Part shown: positions 1 to 16,436 of the stretch, in pieces
Layout of the letters: each line of letters opens with the position of its first letter
Position numbering within the stretch: the first letter of the stretch is position 1
Origin: Brassica napus
Lineage: Eukaryota; Streptophyta; Magnoliopsida; Brassicales; Brassicaceae
Assembly (NCBI RefSeq): GCF_020379485.1
Contig: NC_063450.1
Span: 52,103,374 to 52,167,373 of the forward strand
Length of the DNA stretch: 64,000 nt
Direction of reading: 5' to 3'
Notes under the pieces: model-generated
What the model was told of the DNA's origin: nothing
The model's input: the letters and a program-made list of their open reading frames with translations, nothing else
The model's database searches: none
Program-made: the position numbers and the translations under genes

Positions 1-1548
1 TGTTAACGTCAATTTGCATTAACACCCCCCAAACATAGATCGTGATTGACTGCGAGTTGCATAAAATCCATATCATTAATGATCGCTATTCCTTCGGATC
101 TGCACATCATTACGCCAGCTCTCTTTAAATTGTTTTGACTTTGCTGGTTCAAAGTCTAACGTGTTAATAATACTATTACGGTCGCAATCCTCATTTCTTT
201 TTTCCACAATATATTAGGAATACACTATTAGGAATTTTAAAAAGCAAAACATAACAAGTTGTGGTTTCGAAAACTTTTCTATTTTCTTACTTTTAAATTT
301 ATTTCTTACAACAAGGAAAGATTGATATTAATTGGAGTTGGAGCATTTAATTAAATCGTCGGAAGTTGTATATACGATGTTTGACTGGAAGTATTAGACC
401 ACATAAAACCGGACAGACAGCTTTCAACTCAAAGCATCATATTGCCAAAAAAAAATAGTAGTATTACGAAGACCATTAATATACTAAGTATAAATATTCA
501 CTTTTTTGAAGCATCCGTAAAACCAATACAATGACAATCTAAAGTCAAATCAGCAATTGAGTGCAAATTTTCAAGCATGAAAACAAAAAACCTAACCAGT
601 GATGATATTTAGATATACGTAGTACTTGCTTTTGGGGCACCGGTCTGGACCTATCATTTCTTACGCAACAACGCAACTGAAGCTTTTGCAATGGTGCAGT
701 TGGTAAATAGTCTGGTGGAGAAGTGATCTTTGACAGCTTGTGTTCAGCACAGCTTCTCCGATTGAGTTGATAATGGAAAGCGAGCCGAAGAGCTTCTCCG
801 ATTAAGAGATTATGGAAAGCCGAACATGTAACTCTCAAAATATGACAAAACAAAAGCCTACTTGATCAAAACATAATACTATTTTATACTATAAATATTG
901 AATTAAAGATGTAATCAACATCCTTAATTTGTTTACTAAGATCATCTCCGATAGTTCATTCTATTTATAATGAAAAATAATGTGATGAACAAAAAATAAA
1001 TGAATTACTATATTTATGCAGCAAACCAATTTTTACTTTATTATAGAGTCAAAAATAAAGTGATGTTGGAGTAATTTTATTCTAAATTCTATTTTATTCT
1101 AAAAAATAATACCACTATATAGTCTATGTTTTAGAATATATAATGTTTTAAGTGAAACACATATACTAAGAAAGTTTCTTTATTTTAAAATATCATTAAA
1201 ATAGAACAAACAATTTACTCAATTATAAAATATACTTAAAAATATAATTGGTATATATTTTTTAATTAAATAAGAGATCATTTAGAAAATTGAAAACATT
1301 TAATATTTTGAAGTATCAGAAAATCTTTTAAACATCTTACATCTTGAAATTTCTAAATGTGAATAATTGTACGCATTATTTTTTAACGAAAAACACCATT
1401 AAACACACATGAATCCAATTTTTTATTGGCAAGCAATGATGTTTTGTTATTTACTTTTGCTACAGAATTGCACTTTTATAGGCAGGGTGTTTTTTTTCCA
1501 CCGTGAACAGTTGCTTCTTTGCAATATGATACAAAAGCCATCATTATT
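1..1548. other. Intergenic DNA, no gene recognised
   Basis: AT-rich sequence with no reading frame that resembles a protein and no splice-consistent gene model. A short imperfect duplication around 745-830 (two copies of a motif reading GCTTCTCCGATT) is the only local structure seen. The stretch ends at the target-site duplication of the copia element. Confidence 0.6.
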
Positions 1549-1553
1549 ATTTG

Positions 1554-1899
1554 CGTTATGAAATAACTTATAATTTATAGTATCGAGAAATTTAAATAAC
1601 AGTAGAATTTAATATCCGTAAGAAACAAATAATACTAATATAAGGGAGAGAGTTTATTATAAGGAAGAAGAAGAAGATGTAATGGTTCTTTGATTATAAA
1701 CTCTTGTTCTTGTTTTTTTTTGGTGTACAAAAGAGTGAGATGAGTGATGGTATTTATAGTGAACAACAATACATAAAATAACAAAGATGATGCTTAATTT
1801 GGTAAATGAGTGGGTGATCATAGTGCTTGATGAGTAGATGATCATAGTGCTTGAGTTGGTAAAGGAGTGGAGGATCATTTCAAAGTTTATGTTATAACA
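1554..1899 (-). repeat. 3' LTR of copia-1
   Basis: 346-bp direct repeat of 6968-7312. Its inner end abuts the polypurine tract at 1900-1908. Its outer terminal dinucleotide is mutated (CG for TG on the plus strand). Confidence 0.92.
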
Positions 1900-2090
1900 C
1901 TCCCCCTTGATCATTCATCTTTGTATTAAATTAAGTTTCGTAACACTCCCCCTTGGGGACCGGTGTCACTCTCCGTTCTCGCTTAACGTCTTTGTTGCCT
2001 CGTTAAAAACCTTTCTAGGAAAACCCAATGGGAAAAACCATAGTTAGGTAAAAAGAGTACAACTACGTAAGCTCCCCCTCGATTGAGCAG

Positions 2091-5000
2091 TCATAGATCC
2101 TTCTGATGACGCATTCCAATGTTATGGACATGTTTTCTGAATACCGAAGTAGGAAGTGCTTTTGTGAAGAGGTCGGCTGCATTGTCGCATGATCGGACAT
2201 ATCTTACTTCAATCTCTTTCTTCTTCTCGAGCTCTTGAGTGTATGAGAAGAACTTTGGATGAATATGCTTTGTTTTATCGGTTTTGATATATCCTTCTTT
2301 CGTTTGAGCAACACATGCTGCATTGTCTTTATATAGAATAGTTGGCCCCGTACTTTTGTCAATCCCACTACTTGAACAAATGTGTTGGCTTATTGATCTT
2401 AGCCATACATATTCTTTACTTGCTTCATGGAGTGCGATGATCTCAGCATGATTTGAAGAGGTAGCCACAAGCGTTTGTTTCTGAGAACGCCAAGATATAT
2501 CAGTGCCTCCGATCGTAAAAACATATCCTGTTTGCGATCGGGCTTTGTGTGGATCTGAAAGATATCATGCATCTGCAAAATCAACCATTTGACCATTTGA
2601 ATCTTTAGGGTAAAATAAGCCTAAATCAGTAGTCTCTTGTAGGTAACGAAAGACATGTTTAATTGCATTCCAATGTCTTCGTGTTAGAGATGAGCTAAAT
2701 CTTGCTAGAAGATTAACAGCGAATGATATATCAGGCCGTGTACAATTTGCAAGGTACATCAACGCTCCAATTGCACTTAGATATGGTACTTCCGGACCAA
2801 GTATCTCTTCTTTTTCCTCAGGTGGTCGAAATGGATCACTTTCAATGTTAAGTGATCTGACGACCATCGGAGTACTAAGGGGATTAGATTTATCCATATT
2901 AAAGCGTTTCAACACTCTTTTGGTGTATGTAGATTGATGTACAAATATACCATTTTGAAAATGTTCTATTTGAAGGCCAAGATAATTCTGTGTCTTTCCG
3001 AGATCTTTCATCTCAAATTCTCCTTTTAGATATTCTGATGCCTTTTGTATTTCCTTCTGAGTTCCAATAATATTTAGATCATCAACATATACCGCGATTA
3101 TCACAAATCCGGATGTTGTTTTCTTGATGAAAACACATGGACATATAGGATCATTCACATATCCTTCTTTTGTTAAATGTTCACTGAGACGATTGTACCA
3201 CATACGTCCAGATTGTTTTAACCCATATAATGATCTTTGCAATTTTATTGCACATAACTCTTTAGGTTTGGAACTTAATGCTTCTGGCATTTTAGATCCA
3301 TCAGGGATTTTCATGTAGATATCAGTATCTAATGATCCGTATAGATAAGCTGTAACAACATCCATGAGACGCATCTCAAGATTTTTATCAGCGGCTAGAC
3401 TCATCAGGAATCTAAATGTGATTGCATCCATTACAGGACAATATGTTTCCTCATAATCAATATCAGGTCTTTGAGAAAATCCTTGGGCTACAAGGCGAGC
3501 TTTATACCTTGTAATCTCATTTTTCTCATTTCGTTTTCGAACGAAAATCCATTTGTACCCAACTGGTCTCACATCTTCAGGTGTGAGTACAATAGATCCA
3601 AACACTTTTCGTTTGTTAAGCGAATCAAGTTCGATTTGTATTGCTTCTTTCCATTTATTCCAATCATGTCTCTTTTGACATTCATATATGGATTTCGGTT
3701 CTGGATCATCGGTATCTTCATTTACCTCATTTGACATAAGATATGAGAAAACATCACCAATGTCATCATTTTCATTCCTTTTCCATATCTTTTTATTATG
3801 GATGTAATTAATAGAAAACTCATGATTATCTTTCGATTCATGATGCTCTGATTCATCAGAGTCCTTATCATTTATTTCTTCCAAGATATTTTCTGCTATT
3901 TTGGGTGCATCATATATTTCAGCTTTCTTCTGTTTCCTAGGATTCTTATCCTTAGAACCAACAGGTCTACCACGCTTCAGGCGTGTTTTTGGTTCTCGTG
4001 TGTCATCCTCCTTTTCTTGTTCATTTGGCATTTTGATACTAACAGGAGCATTTGCAGCTGGTATATGAGATTTAGTTACCATCTTGGTATCTGCAAATGC
4101 ATCAGGTAGCTGGTTAGCTATACTCTGTAAATGCATAATTCGTCGAACTTCTAGTTCTGACTCTTTAGTAGGAGGATCAAGATGTAAAAATGATGGTACA
4201 CTCCATTTTATATCACTTCCAACATTTTTGTTTTCTCCCCCTAGAACTGGGAATACATTTTCGTCAAAATGACAATCAGCAAAACGTGCTGTAAAGACGT
4301 CACCAGTCTGTGGTTCTAGGTATCTTATAATTGGATGAGAGTCACAACCAACATATATTCCCAACCTTCTTTGTGGTCTCATCTTTGTTCGTTGTGGTGG
4401 TGCTACAGGCACATATACCGCACAACCAAAGATTCTAAAGTGGGAAATGTTTGGTTTTCGACCAAACGCTAACTGTAGTGGGGAATACTTATGGTATGCA
4501 CTCGGTCTGATCCGAATGAGTGCTTCTGCATGCAAAATGGCATGTCCCCATACAGAGGTTGGAAGTTTTGATCTCATGATCAATGGTCTGGCAATCAATT
4601 GCAGACCCTTAATTAAAGATTCAGTCAAACCATTTTGCGTATGAACATGAGCAACCGAATGTTCAACTTCAATTCCCATTACCATACAATAGTCATTGAA
4701 TGCTTGGGATGTGAATTCACCAGCGTTGTCTAGTCTAACTCTTTTAATAGTATAATCAGGAAACTGTGCTCGCAGTTTGATTATCTGAGTTAGAAATCTT
4801 GTAAATACCACATTTCGAGATGATAATAGACAAACGTGTGACCATCTACTGGATGCGTCAATTAATACCATAAAATAGGGGAATGGTCCACATGGTGGAT
4901 GTATAGGTCCACATATATCACCTTGAATTCTTTCAAGGAACTTTGGTGATTCTTTATCGATTTTGGTTGGCGATGGCCTTACGATCAATTTTCCTAGAGA

Positions 5001-5633
5001 ACATGCAACATATGTCATTTTATTCCCTTGAGAAATCTCCTGGATTTTCAGTGAATGACCATGTGAGCTCTCTATGATTCTACGCATCATTGTAGTGCCT
5101 GGATGGCCAAGGCGATCATGCCATAATGTGAACTCTTCTGGGTTCCATTTTACTACAAGATTTGATTCGATCTCATCGATATAAGTATGATGTAGTCCCG
5201 AAGGAAGTTCTGAAAACTTTTCCAATATGTGTTTTCTGCCACATTTTTCAGAAATTACATACATGTATTTCTTTCCATCCTCAGTTGCAGACTGAGTATC
5301 ATATCCGTGAAGATATATGTCTTTAAAACTCAACAAATTCCTTTTAGAACTCGGAGAATATAAAGCATTATTTATGGAAAATTTTGTTCCATTCGGCAAA
5401 GTAAAGTTTGCTTTACCAGTTCCTTCAATCACGTCTGTAGGACCTGATATTGTATTGACGACAATTTTTGTCAGTTTTATATCAGAGAAATATCTCTTTT
5501 GTTTCAGAATAGTGTGCGTTGTTCCACTATCTGGTATGCATATTTCACGAATCCGTTTCTTGGATTTTGCTCCATTAGCATGTTGATCCATTTCTGAAAT
5601 TGTCATATTAATAAAAGAAAACATAAAATTCAT
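2091..5633 (-). pseudogene. copia-1 pol (protease-integrase-RT-RNase H) with an in-frame stop
   Basis: One reading frame runs from 5633 to 2091 on the minus strand, broken by a TGA at 2565-2567. Domains in order are: a protease active site (PDSGTTHT, about residue 34), a GAG-pre-integrase motif (WHDRLGHPG), an integrase core with the DNAGEF block and a later NGLTESLIK block, reverse transcriptase with YVDDLNIIG, and RNase H. The stop falls at the FADA motif of RNase H, where a sense codon is expected. The 3' part (2091-2564) still reads as RNase H with TSSNHAEIIALHEA and ADLFTKALP. No zinc knuckle or capsid-like sequence lies upstream of the protease. A stop this late would leave the reverse transcriptase but remove most of RNase H, so the copy is very probably non-autonomous. 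Confidence 0.9.
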
Positions 5634-6156
5634 TCATATAATGATCATAAATGGAAACACGCAATATTGATATATTAAGGTGACGTTAAAAACATCATTA
5701 TTTTCTGAACAAACCAATTTAGTGTTATAACTTTGACTAAGCGTATTATTATCAAACAAGCATATTGGTGACACACGTGTGCATGTGCATGGTTCAATGA
5801 ATATACGAGCAAATCGGTAACGCAACTACACGTTATAAAGGTGTTTTCTGTTTGGAGTGTTAACCGAACCAAACCAATTAACAACAAGCGATACACATTA
5901 CAGTTTGTAGAATTAAATTAAACAAAGTCGTTTTATTAGATCCATCGATCGATGCGTTATAGCCCATAAACTCATCGATCGATGCGTTTTAGCAGATGTA
6001 CAACCATTAGTCATGGTTAATATATTATATGTTATATTACTATAGTATTATAGTGCATTGCTTTAAAACATGCATATATACAATCAGACAAATTAATATC
6101 ATCGTCTAAAATGACTATATATATATATATATTTTTTTTTTTTAGAATTTCGTAAT

Positions 6157-6330
6157 TTAAAAACCGTTTACATTAATCATACAAGCAATAACAAGTAAAT
6201 ATAATGTAAACAAACATAAGGCGATGTTAATGCCAAAATATTTATCAGTGGTTCCTCCAACAAAAATAAAATACATAGCCGAAAAAATATAAATCGCACA
6301 TAAAATTAAAGCTAAGCGACTCATCTTCAT
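6157..6330 (-). CDS. Small ORF, 57 aa, predicted two-helix membrane protein inside copia-1
   Basis: ATG at 6330 (a second in-frame ATG at 6324) and TAA at 6157-6159. The product begins MKMSRLALILCAIYIF. It has two hydrophobic stretches (about residues 6-24 and 33-52) separated by a short polar loop GGTTDKYFG. That pattern suggests two membrane-spanning helices or a signal anchor plus one helix. The ORF lies where gag would be expected, on the same strand as the element, and is preceded at a normal distance by a TATA box and two MSA-like motifs (see the promoter entry). I do not recognise the family. It may be a captured host micro-ORF, a lineage-specific element gene, or chance; the promoter architecture is what lifts it above chance. 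No function is assigned. Confidence 0.35.
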   Translation of the reverse strand: MKMSRLALILCAIYIFSAMYFIFVGGTTDKYFGINIALCLFTLYLLVIACMINVNGF

Positions 6331-6418
6331 TGCGATTGAAAAACCGAAATATGGCGATTTGAAAATTTTGAGAGGAGATGAAATGTTCTGGATGAGTGAA
6401 TGAAGTGAAGAATGAGTT

Positions 6419-6497
6419 GTATTTATAGATGAAAATCACTGTTCATGACCGTTGGAAAAAGGGTAAAAATTTGAAATTTTTTCTTTGTGACCGTTGG
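6419..6497 (-). promoter_or_regulatory. Promoter-like segment: TATA box plus two mitosis-specific-activator (MSA) motifs
   Basis: On the minus strand a TATA box CTATAAATAC (6428-6419) lies about 90 bp before the small ORF, with a CT-rich leader between. Upstream of it are two copies of CCAACGGTCA (plus-strand TGACCGTTGG at 6446-6455 and 6488-6497). With their preceding bases both fit the plant MSA consensus YCYAACGGYYA, which is bound by three-repeat MYB proteins in G2/M promoters. The motif match is seen; cell-cycle expression is inference. Confidence 0.5.
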
Positions 6498-6633
6498 GGT
6501 TAAATCGAGTGCACCGAAAATCAGTCTGAAAATATCGTATTAAACGATCAATCAAATCTATTAAATTTCATAAAATTTGGATAAAAATAAAAATTATTTT
6601 GAATAAATATTTTTTGTTATGATAATAAATTAT

Positions 6634-6910
6634 GCGACGGCTCAGCCGGTCAATGCAGAATAATAAATAAATTATACGGCGGCTCGGCCGACCAATTAGC
6701 AATAAACAAAATATAAGGTGGCTCAGTCGACTAGTTAACAACAAACAGAAAATAAAGGCGGCTCGGTCGTCCAGTTAACAATAAATAGAATATAAGATGG
6801 CTCGACCGACCAATAAATTAATTAAAATATTAATAAATAATATAGGCGGTATTCCGGCCATTATAACATAATATAAATAATAGTACAGTCGGTATACCGA
6901 CCATTATAGC
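6634..6910. repeat. Tandem array of about seven 40-bp units, each with a GC-rich palindrome
   Basis: Units begin near 6634, 6676, 6716, 6756, 6795, 6844 and 6886. Each starts with a self-complementary core such as CGGCTCGGCCG or CGGTATACCG and continues with an AT-rich spacer containing AACAAUAAA-like DNA (AACAATAAA). The cores vary, but the dyad symmetry is mostly kept. The array lies in the leader of copia-1 just downstream of the primer-binding region. Confidence 0.75.
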
Positions 6911-6967
6911 AGGGTATATATGATACAATAAATTTTTCCGAATTGCAGAACGATCGTGCTGATAACG

Positions 6968-7312
6968 TGTTATGAAATAACTTATAATTTATAGTATCGA
7001 GAAATTTAAATAAGAGTAGAATTTAATACCCGTAGGAAGTAAATAATACTAATATAAGGGAGAGAGTTTATTATAAGGAAGAAGAAGAAGATGTAATGGT
7101 TCTTTGATTATAAACTATTGTTCTTGTTTTTTATTGTGTACAAAAGAGTGAGATGAGTGATGGTATTTATAGTAAACAACAATACATAAAATAACAAAGA
7201 TGGTGCTTAATTTGATAAATGAGTGGGTGATCATAGTGTTTGATGAGTAGATGATCATAGTGCTTGAGTTGGTAAAGGAGCTGAAGATCATTTCAAAGTT
7301 TATTTTATAACA
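6968..7312 (-). repeat. 5' LTR of copia-1
   Basis: 345-bp partner of the repeat at 1554-1899, with intact TG...CA ends. It is followed outside by the target-site duplicate ATTTG (7313-7317). Confidence 0.92.
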
Positions 7313-7317
7313 ATTTG

Positions 7318-13167
<5,850 letters not shown>

Positions 13168-14405
13168 TAACCTAAACATAGAGTAAGAGAAAATGTCTCC
13201 AACAAGCACAATCTAGCCTACCAGATTAGGATTCAATTCCGAGTAAATTAAACTCGGAATTCTTGTTTTTTATTTATTTTATAATTTCTGTTTTAAAGTT
13301 TGATTCATTTCCACAATTTGGAAATCATGAAACGATTTGAGAGTATTCAAGGAATTGTTGATATTTTAAAGTACAAGGGTTCAAATATTTCGTCTTAGTT
13401 TATATCCAAAACAAAATTATTTATCTCTGATTCATTAAGTAGAGTAAAGAGGTCTAGTTTCTTTTGCGTTGATTCATATACAGAAACAAACTGCAGTTCT
13501 CATACCTGAGAGTCGAGTGGGTTGCCTAAGCACTTTAACACAACATCCGTCAAAACATTCCCAGTTCTATGAATATTTTGGGAAGGCAAAAGTTGATTCA
13601 AAGGGTATAATGGTCAGTTTTTCAGAATGGGTCCAAATGAGACAAGTACGTGGCATCCAGTCAACAAATATTATACATATACACATACACTCATTGTACA
13701 CATTACACCAAACCACCGTAGTTTTCTTCTCCCACTGTTTCACTCTTTCTTTCATCAACCCAGCTTTCATTTTTGCTCTCTCTCTCTAGATCCCATCTCT
13801 TTCTTTTAATTATCTCTCAACAAATTCTTCTCTACATACCCATTCAATGACAACACCTATATGTGCTTTTTAAATTCAAATCTCTACCAATCATCAAACC
13901 CACCTCACAAAGACCATAATAAACCTAATCAATACAAATAAAGGAAGAACTTTTTTTTTTCTTGTATACTAGTCAGCATTTGAATGCCCTTCTGCAACTT
14001 CCAAAAGGGTTGCACCACACACACCATAGACAAAAAGTGAAAAAGAAAGAAAATAAATGTTATGAATTCTTTTTCTTCCTATTTTCTTTCTTTCTCCATT
14101 TTCTTAGATCACCAGTCCCAGTTTTCTGCTGTTCTGTCTCAATAGACCCTCTCACCCAAAAAAAAAAAAAAGAAAAAGAAAAATCAAAACTTTTAATTTC
14201 TCAATTGGTAATGGGCACCCAGACAATAATGTGGTGTGGTGGCTTCTTCTTTGTGGTTTCTTTAAGTCTTTGGTCAAGTACAGAGTTGTTTCATACAAGA
14301 CTCTCCCTTTTTGCCCTTCTCTCTTCTTCCCCAGCTTTCTCACCTTCTTCCACATCTCTATCTCTCTCTTCCTCGCTTGTGTTTGCAATTCACTGATCAG
14401 ATCCG
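13168..14405. other. Intergenic DNA and pyrimidine-rich leader of the next gene
   Basis: The 3' flank of the carboxypeptidase gene is followed by a long CT-rich tract (about 13730-14400). The tract resembles a plant promoter and 5' untranslated leader. Open frames here are low-complexity (Phe/Ser/Leu runs) and not credible as genes. Confidence 0.5.
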
Positions 14406-15416
14406 ATGAAGGAGATTACTGACTTGGTCGATCCCAGGATCATGTTCAAGCATCAATCCCTTTTGCAGGATTATCACGAGTTGAGAAAGGTAATAGTTGA
14501 GACTGTCTGAGTTCCTCCTTTGTTTGTCTCGGTTTCCTCTGGATCTGCACGACATAATTAGGGTTGTGTTCTTATGTTCTGTAATGAATCTGGGTTTGGA
14601 ACTGTTGGGTTGATTCAAATCTAGCAAATGAATAAAGAAAGTTTTGATTTTTATTGCTGTTCAGGGAACAGAGTATAAGATGAGGAAACTGGAGGTGATG
14701 AAGCAAAAACGATCGGCCCTTGATGCACAAGTTAGGTAATAATCCCTCAATCTCTTCATGTGAATTTTAATTACATGACTGAAACACATTCCAACGTTTA
14801 ATTGGTCTTTTATTAGCTTACTTGAGTGTGTGTGTGTGTTTTGTTTCAAACGATAGGTTCTTGAGACGCAGATACAAACACTTGAAGCAAGACCAAACTC
14901 TTGAAACATCTCCCGACACGCTGAGATTGTCCGAATCTGGAGGAGATGTGAAGGTAACAACAAGTGGCAAAAGAAAGAAGCACTCTGGTCCATGGTTTGA
15001 TTTGAAGCGCAAGGATACAGTTTGCAATGACAATAATGCAAGGAGCAGAGGAAACGAGGTTTTAACTCCACTTCCTGATCTTAACGACAACACTCTGGTG
15101 GTCAGCAGCAAAGTCTCGGGCTTTGACCTAAACCTGGTCTCGGTAAAAGCTAAAACAACTTGTGATGATGTTTTATAAGGCTCTTCCTTTTAGTTGGAGT
15201 CTTGAGAAATTGATCAGAGCTTGATTTGCTTTTTGTTTGTAGAGAGAAGAAGAAGAGGAGCCGGAAGGGAATGGTGAAGCAACAAAGAAAGTAATGCTTG
15301 GTAATGGAATCGATTGCGAGATGAAGTTGCCGATTTGCAGAGACGTGGGGAAAGAGATTAGTAGAGCAGTGAAGAGGAAGGTGTCATGGCAAGATCCAGT
15401 GGCTCTAAGGGTTTGA
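14406..15416 (+). CDS. Unknown protein, 204 aa, Lys/Arg-rich (At4g30630-like by position)
   Basis: Four exons: 14406-14489, 14665-14735, 14857-15142, 15243-15416, all in frame. The N-terminal third (MKEITDLVDPRIMFKHQSLL onward) is rich in charged and leucine residues and probably forms a helix or coiled coil (about residues 15-65). A basic segment follows (RFLRRRYKHLK, about 52-62). The middle is polar and holds two repeats of the form PDLN/FDLNL, reminiscent of EAR-like DLN motifs but not proof of repression. The C-terminus ends with RKVSWQDPVALRV. No catalytic motif or signal peptide is present. Basic clusters suggest a nuclear location (inference). In Arabidopsis an uncharacterised gene lies in the equivalent place. 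Confidence 0.85.
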
Positions 15417-15712
15417 GATTTTTCAAGTGTATGAAGTAGGATTGAGAATATGATTTAGCCCAATATTTTGCACATTATGCTTTATATATGTATACAAGTA
15501 TAGATGATGAGTTAGCAAGTCATAACTATTCACATGTTCCAACTCTTGTCTTAGTGACAATCAGAACTGGTGACAATTGGTGGTTACATAATCTCGTGTA
15601 TTGTGTTGTATGTTCTGTCTTTACTCATTCTCTTCATAACTTCATTCTCTGTTCTGTTATATGTGTTTTAGTGGCAAAATAGATAAAACAAAGTAAATTT
15701 TATTATCTCAGT

Positions 15713-15912
15713 TGTCCTAATCTTGAGGTGCTTTGGGTTAAGTACTGCCTTAACGTCACTCAAAATCAACATTGATGATGAAGATAGCCTCAAATTGTCC
15801 AAAGCTTAGGGTGCTGGATATAAGCTACTCTTATGGTATATCTCTGATAATGTTTCTCATGATGTGCAAGAATCTGATGGATCTTTCCGAGTTCGCAAGG
15901 TTCGAGCATAAG
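15713..15912 (+). pseudogene. Relic of F-box/LRR exon 2
   Basis: The sequence reads like the start of exon 2 of the F-box genes downstream (compare 18607 onward): CPNLEVLWVKYC, then degenerate sequence with a frameshift, then words matching LKLDISYSY-type LRR. It has no F-box exon, no frame and no start. It is best explained as the remnant of a fifth array member, or a partial duplication at the array edge. Confidence 0.7.
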
Positions 15913-16090
15913 AGCAGTATCAGTCATGTGTAAACTTTATGCTCTATTTATATATATCAGGTTGCAAGTGTTGTATACAATTTTTTAACTGATAAATTGA
16001 TTAGAGTAAATCACGCAAAATATGTTTAGGAAGAATATCATTAGACTCTTGAGAATTATGTTACAAAGATGCATATTGCTTATATAGTAA

Positions 16091-16115
16091 CTAGGTGTTG
16101 TGTCCGCATATGCGG
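16091..16115 (-). mobile_element. Helitron 3' terminus (minus strand)
   Basis: On the minus strand a hairpin CCGCATATGCGG is followed after about 10 nt by CTAG and then T, the classic Helitron 3' end inserted at A^T. The other end of this element was not found, so only the terminus is annotated. Confidence 0.6.
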
Positions 16116-16130
16116 GCATAACCATTTTAC

Positions 16131-16398
16131 AAAATTTAAATATACATTATTTATTTAAAAATCATCATTTTTTAATTATATTGCTTCCAACTATATTTTA
16201 GGAAAATTTCCAAAAAAAATTTCATCGACGCTAATCTTATCACCAAATTTTATATTGTCACATTTAAGTATATCTTAACATTTTTTCCTCATAAAACTAT
16301 ATGGTATAATATATTTTTTGGCTAAACATTTTTATACTAAAAACTGATAAGATTATTGTTGGTAACTACAATTATATTACCTTGAAAAATATATAAAG

Positions 16399-16436
<38 letters not shown>

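Larger units (their letters stand above)
1549..7317 (-). mobile_element. Degenerate Ty1-copia LTR retrotransposon lacking gag (copia-1)
   Basis: Two LTRs of about 345 bp (1554-1899 and 6968-7312) flank the element. The 5-bp target-site duplication ATTTG lies at 1549-1553 and 7313-7317. Transcription runs on the minus strand, so the 5' LTR is the right-hand one. A polypurine tract (AAGGGGGAG on the minus strand, 1900-1908) abuts the 3' LTR. The sequence just inside the 5' LTR (about 6955-6967) holds TTATCAGCACGA on the minus strand, an imperfect initiator-Met tRNA primer-site match. By eye the LTRs differ at roughly 17 positions plus one gap, about 5%, so the insertion is not recent. The internal region has pol (2091-5633, with a stop) but no gag; the 1.3 kb where gag would lie holds other sequence, described separately. 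The outer end of the left LTR reads CG instead of the canonical TG. Confidence 0.93.

Noticed and set aside
545..853. 102-codon open frame on the minus strand
   Set aside because: No recognisable motif and no supporting splice or promoter context; it overlaps a local sequence duplication.
13962..14396. 144-codon open frame
   Set aside because: Low-complexity Phe/Leu/Ser from a CT-rich leader; it overlaps the 5' region of the next gene and has no protein-like pattern.
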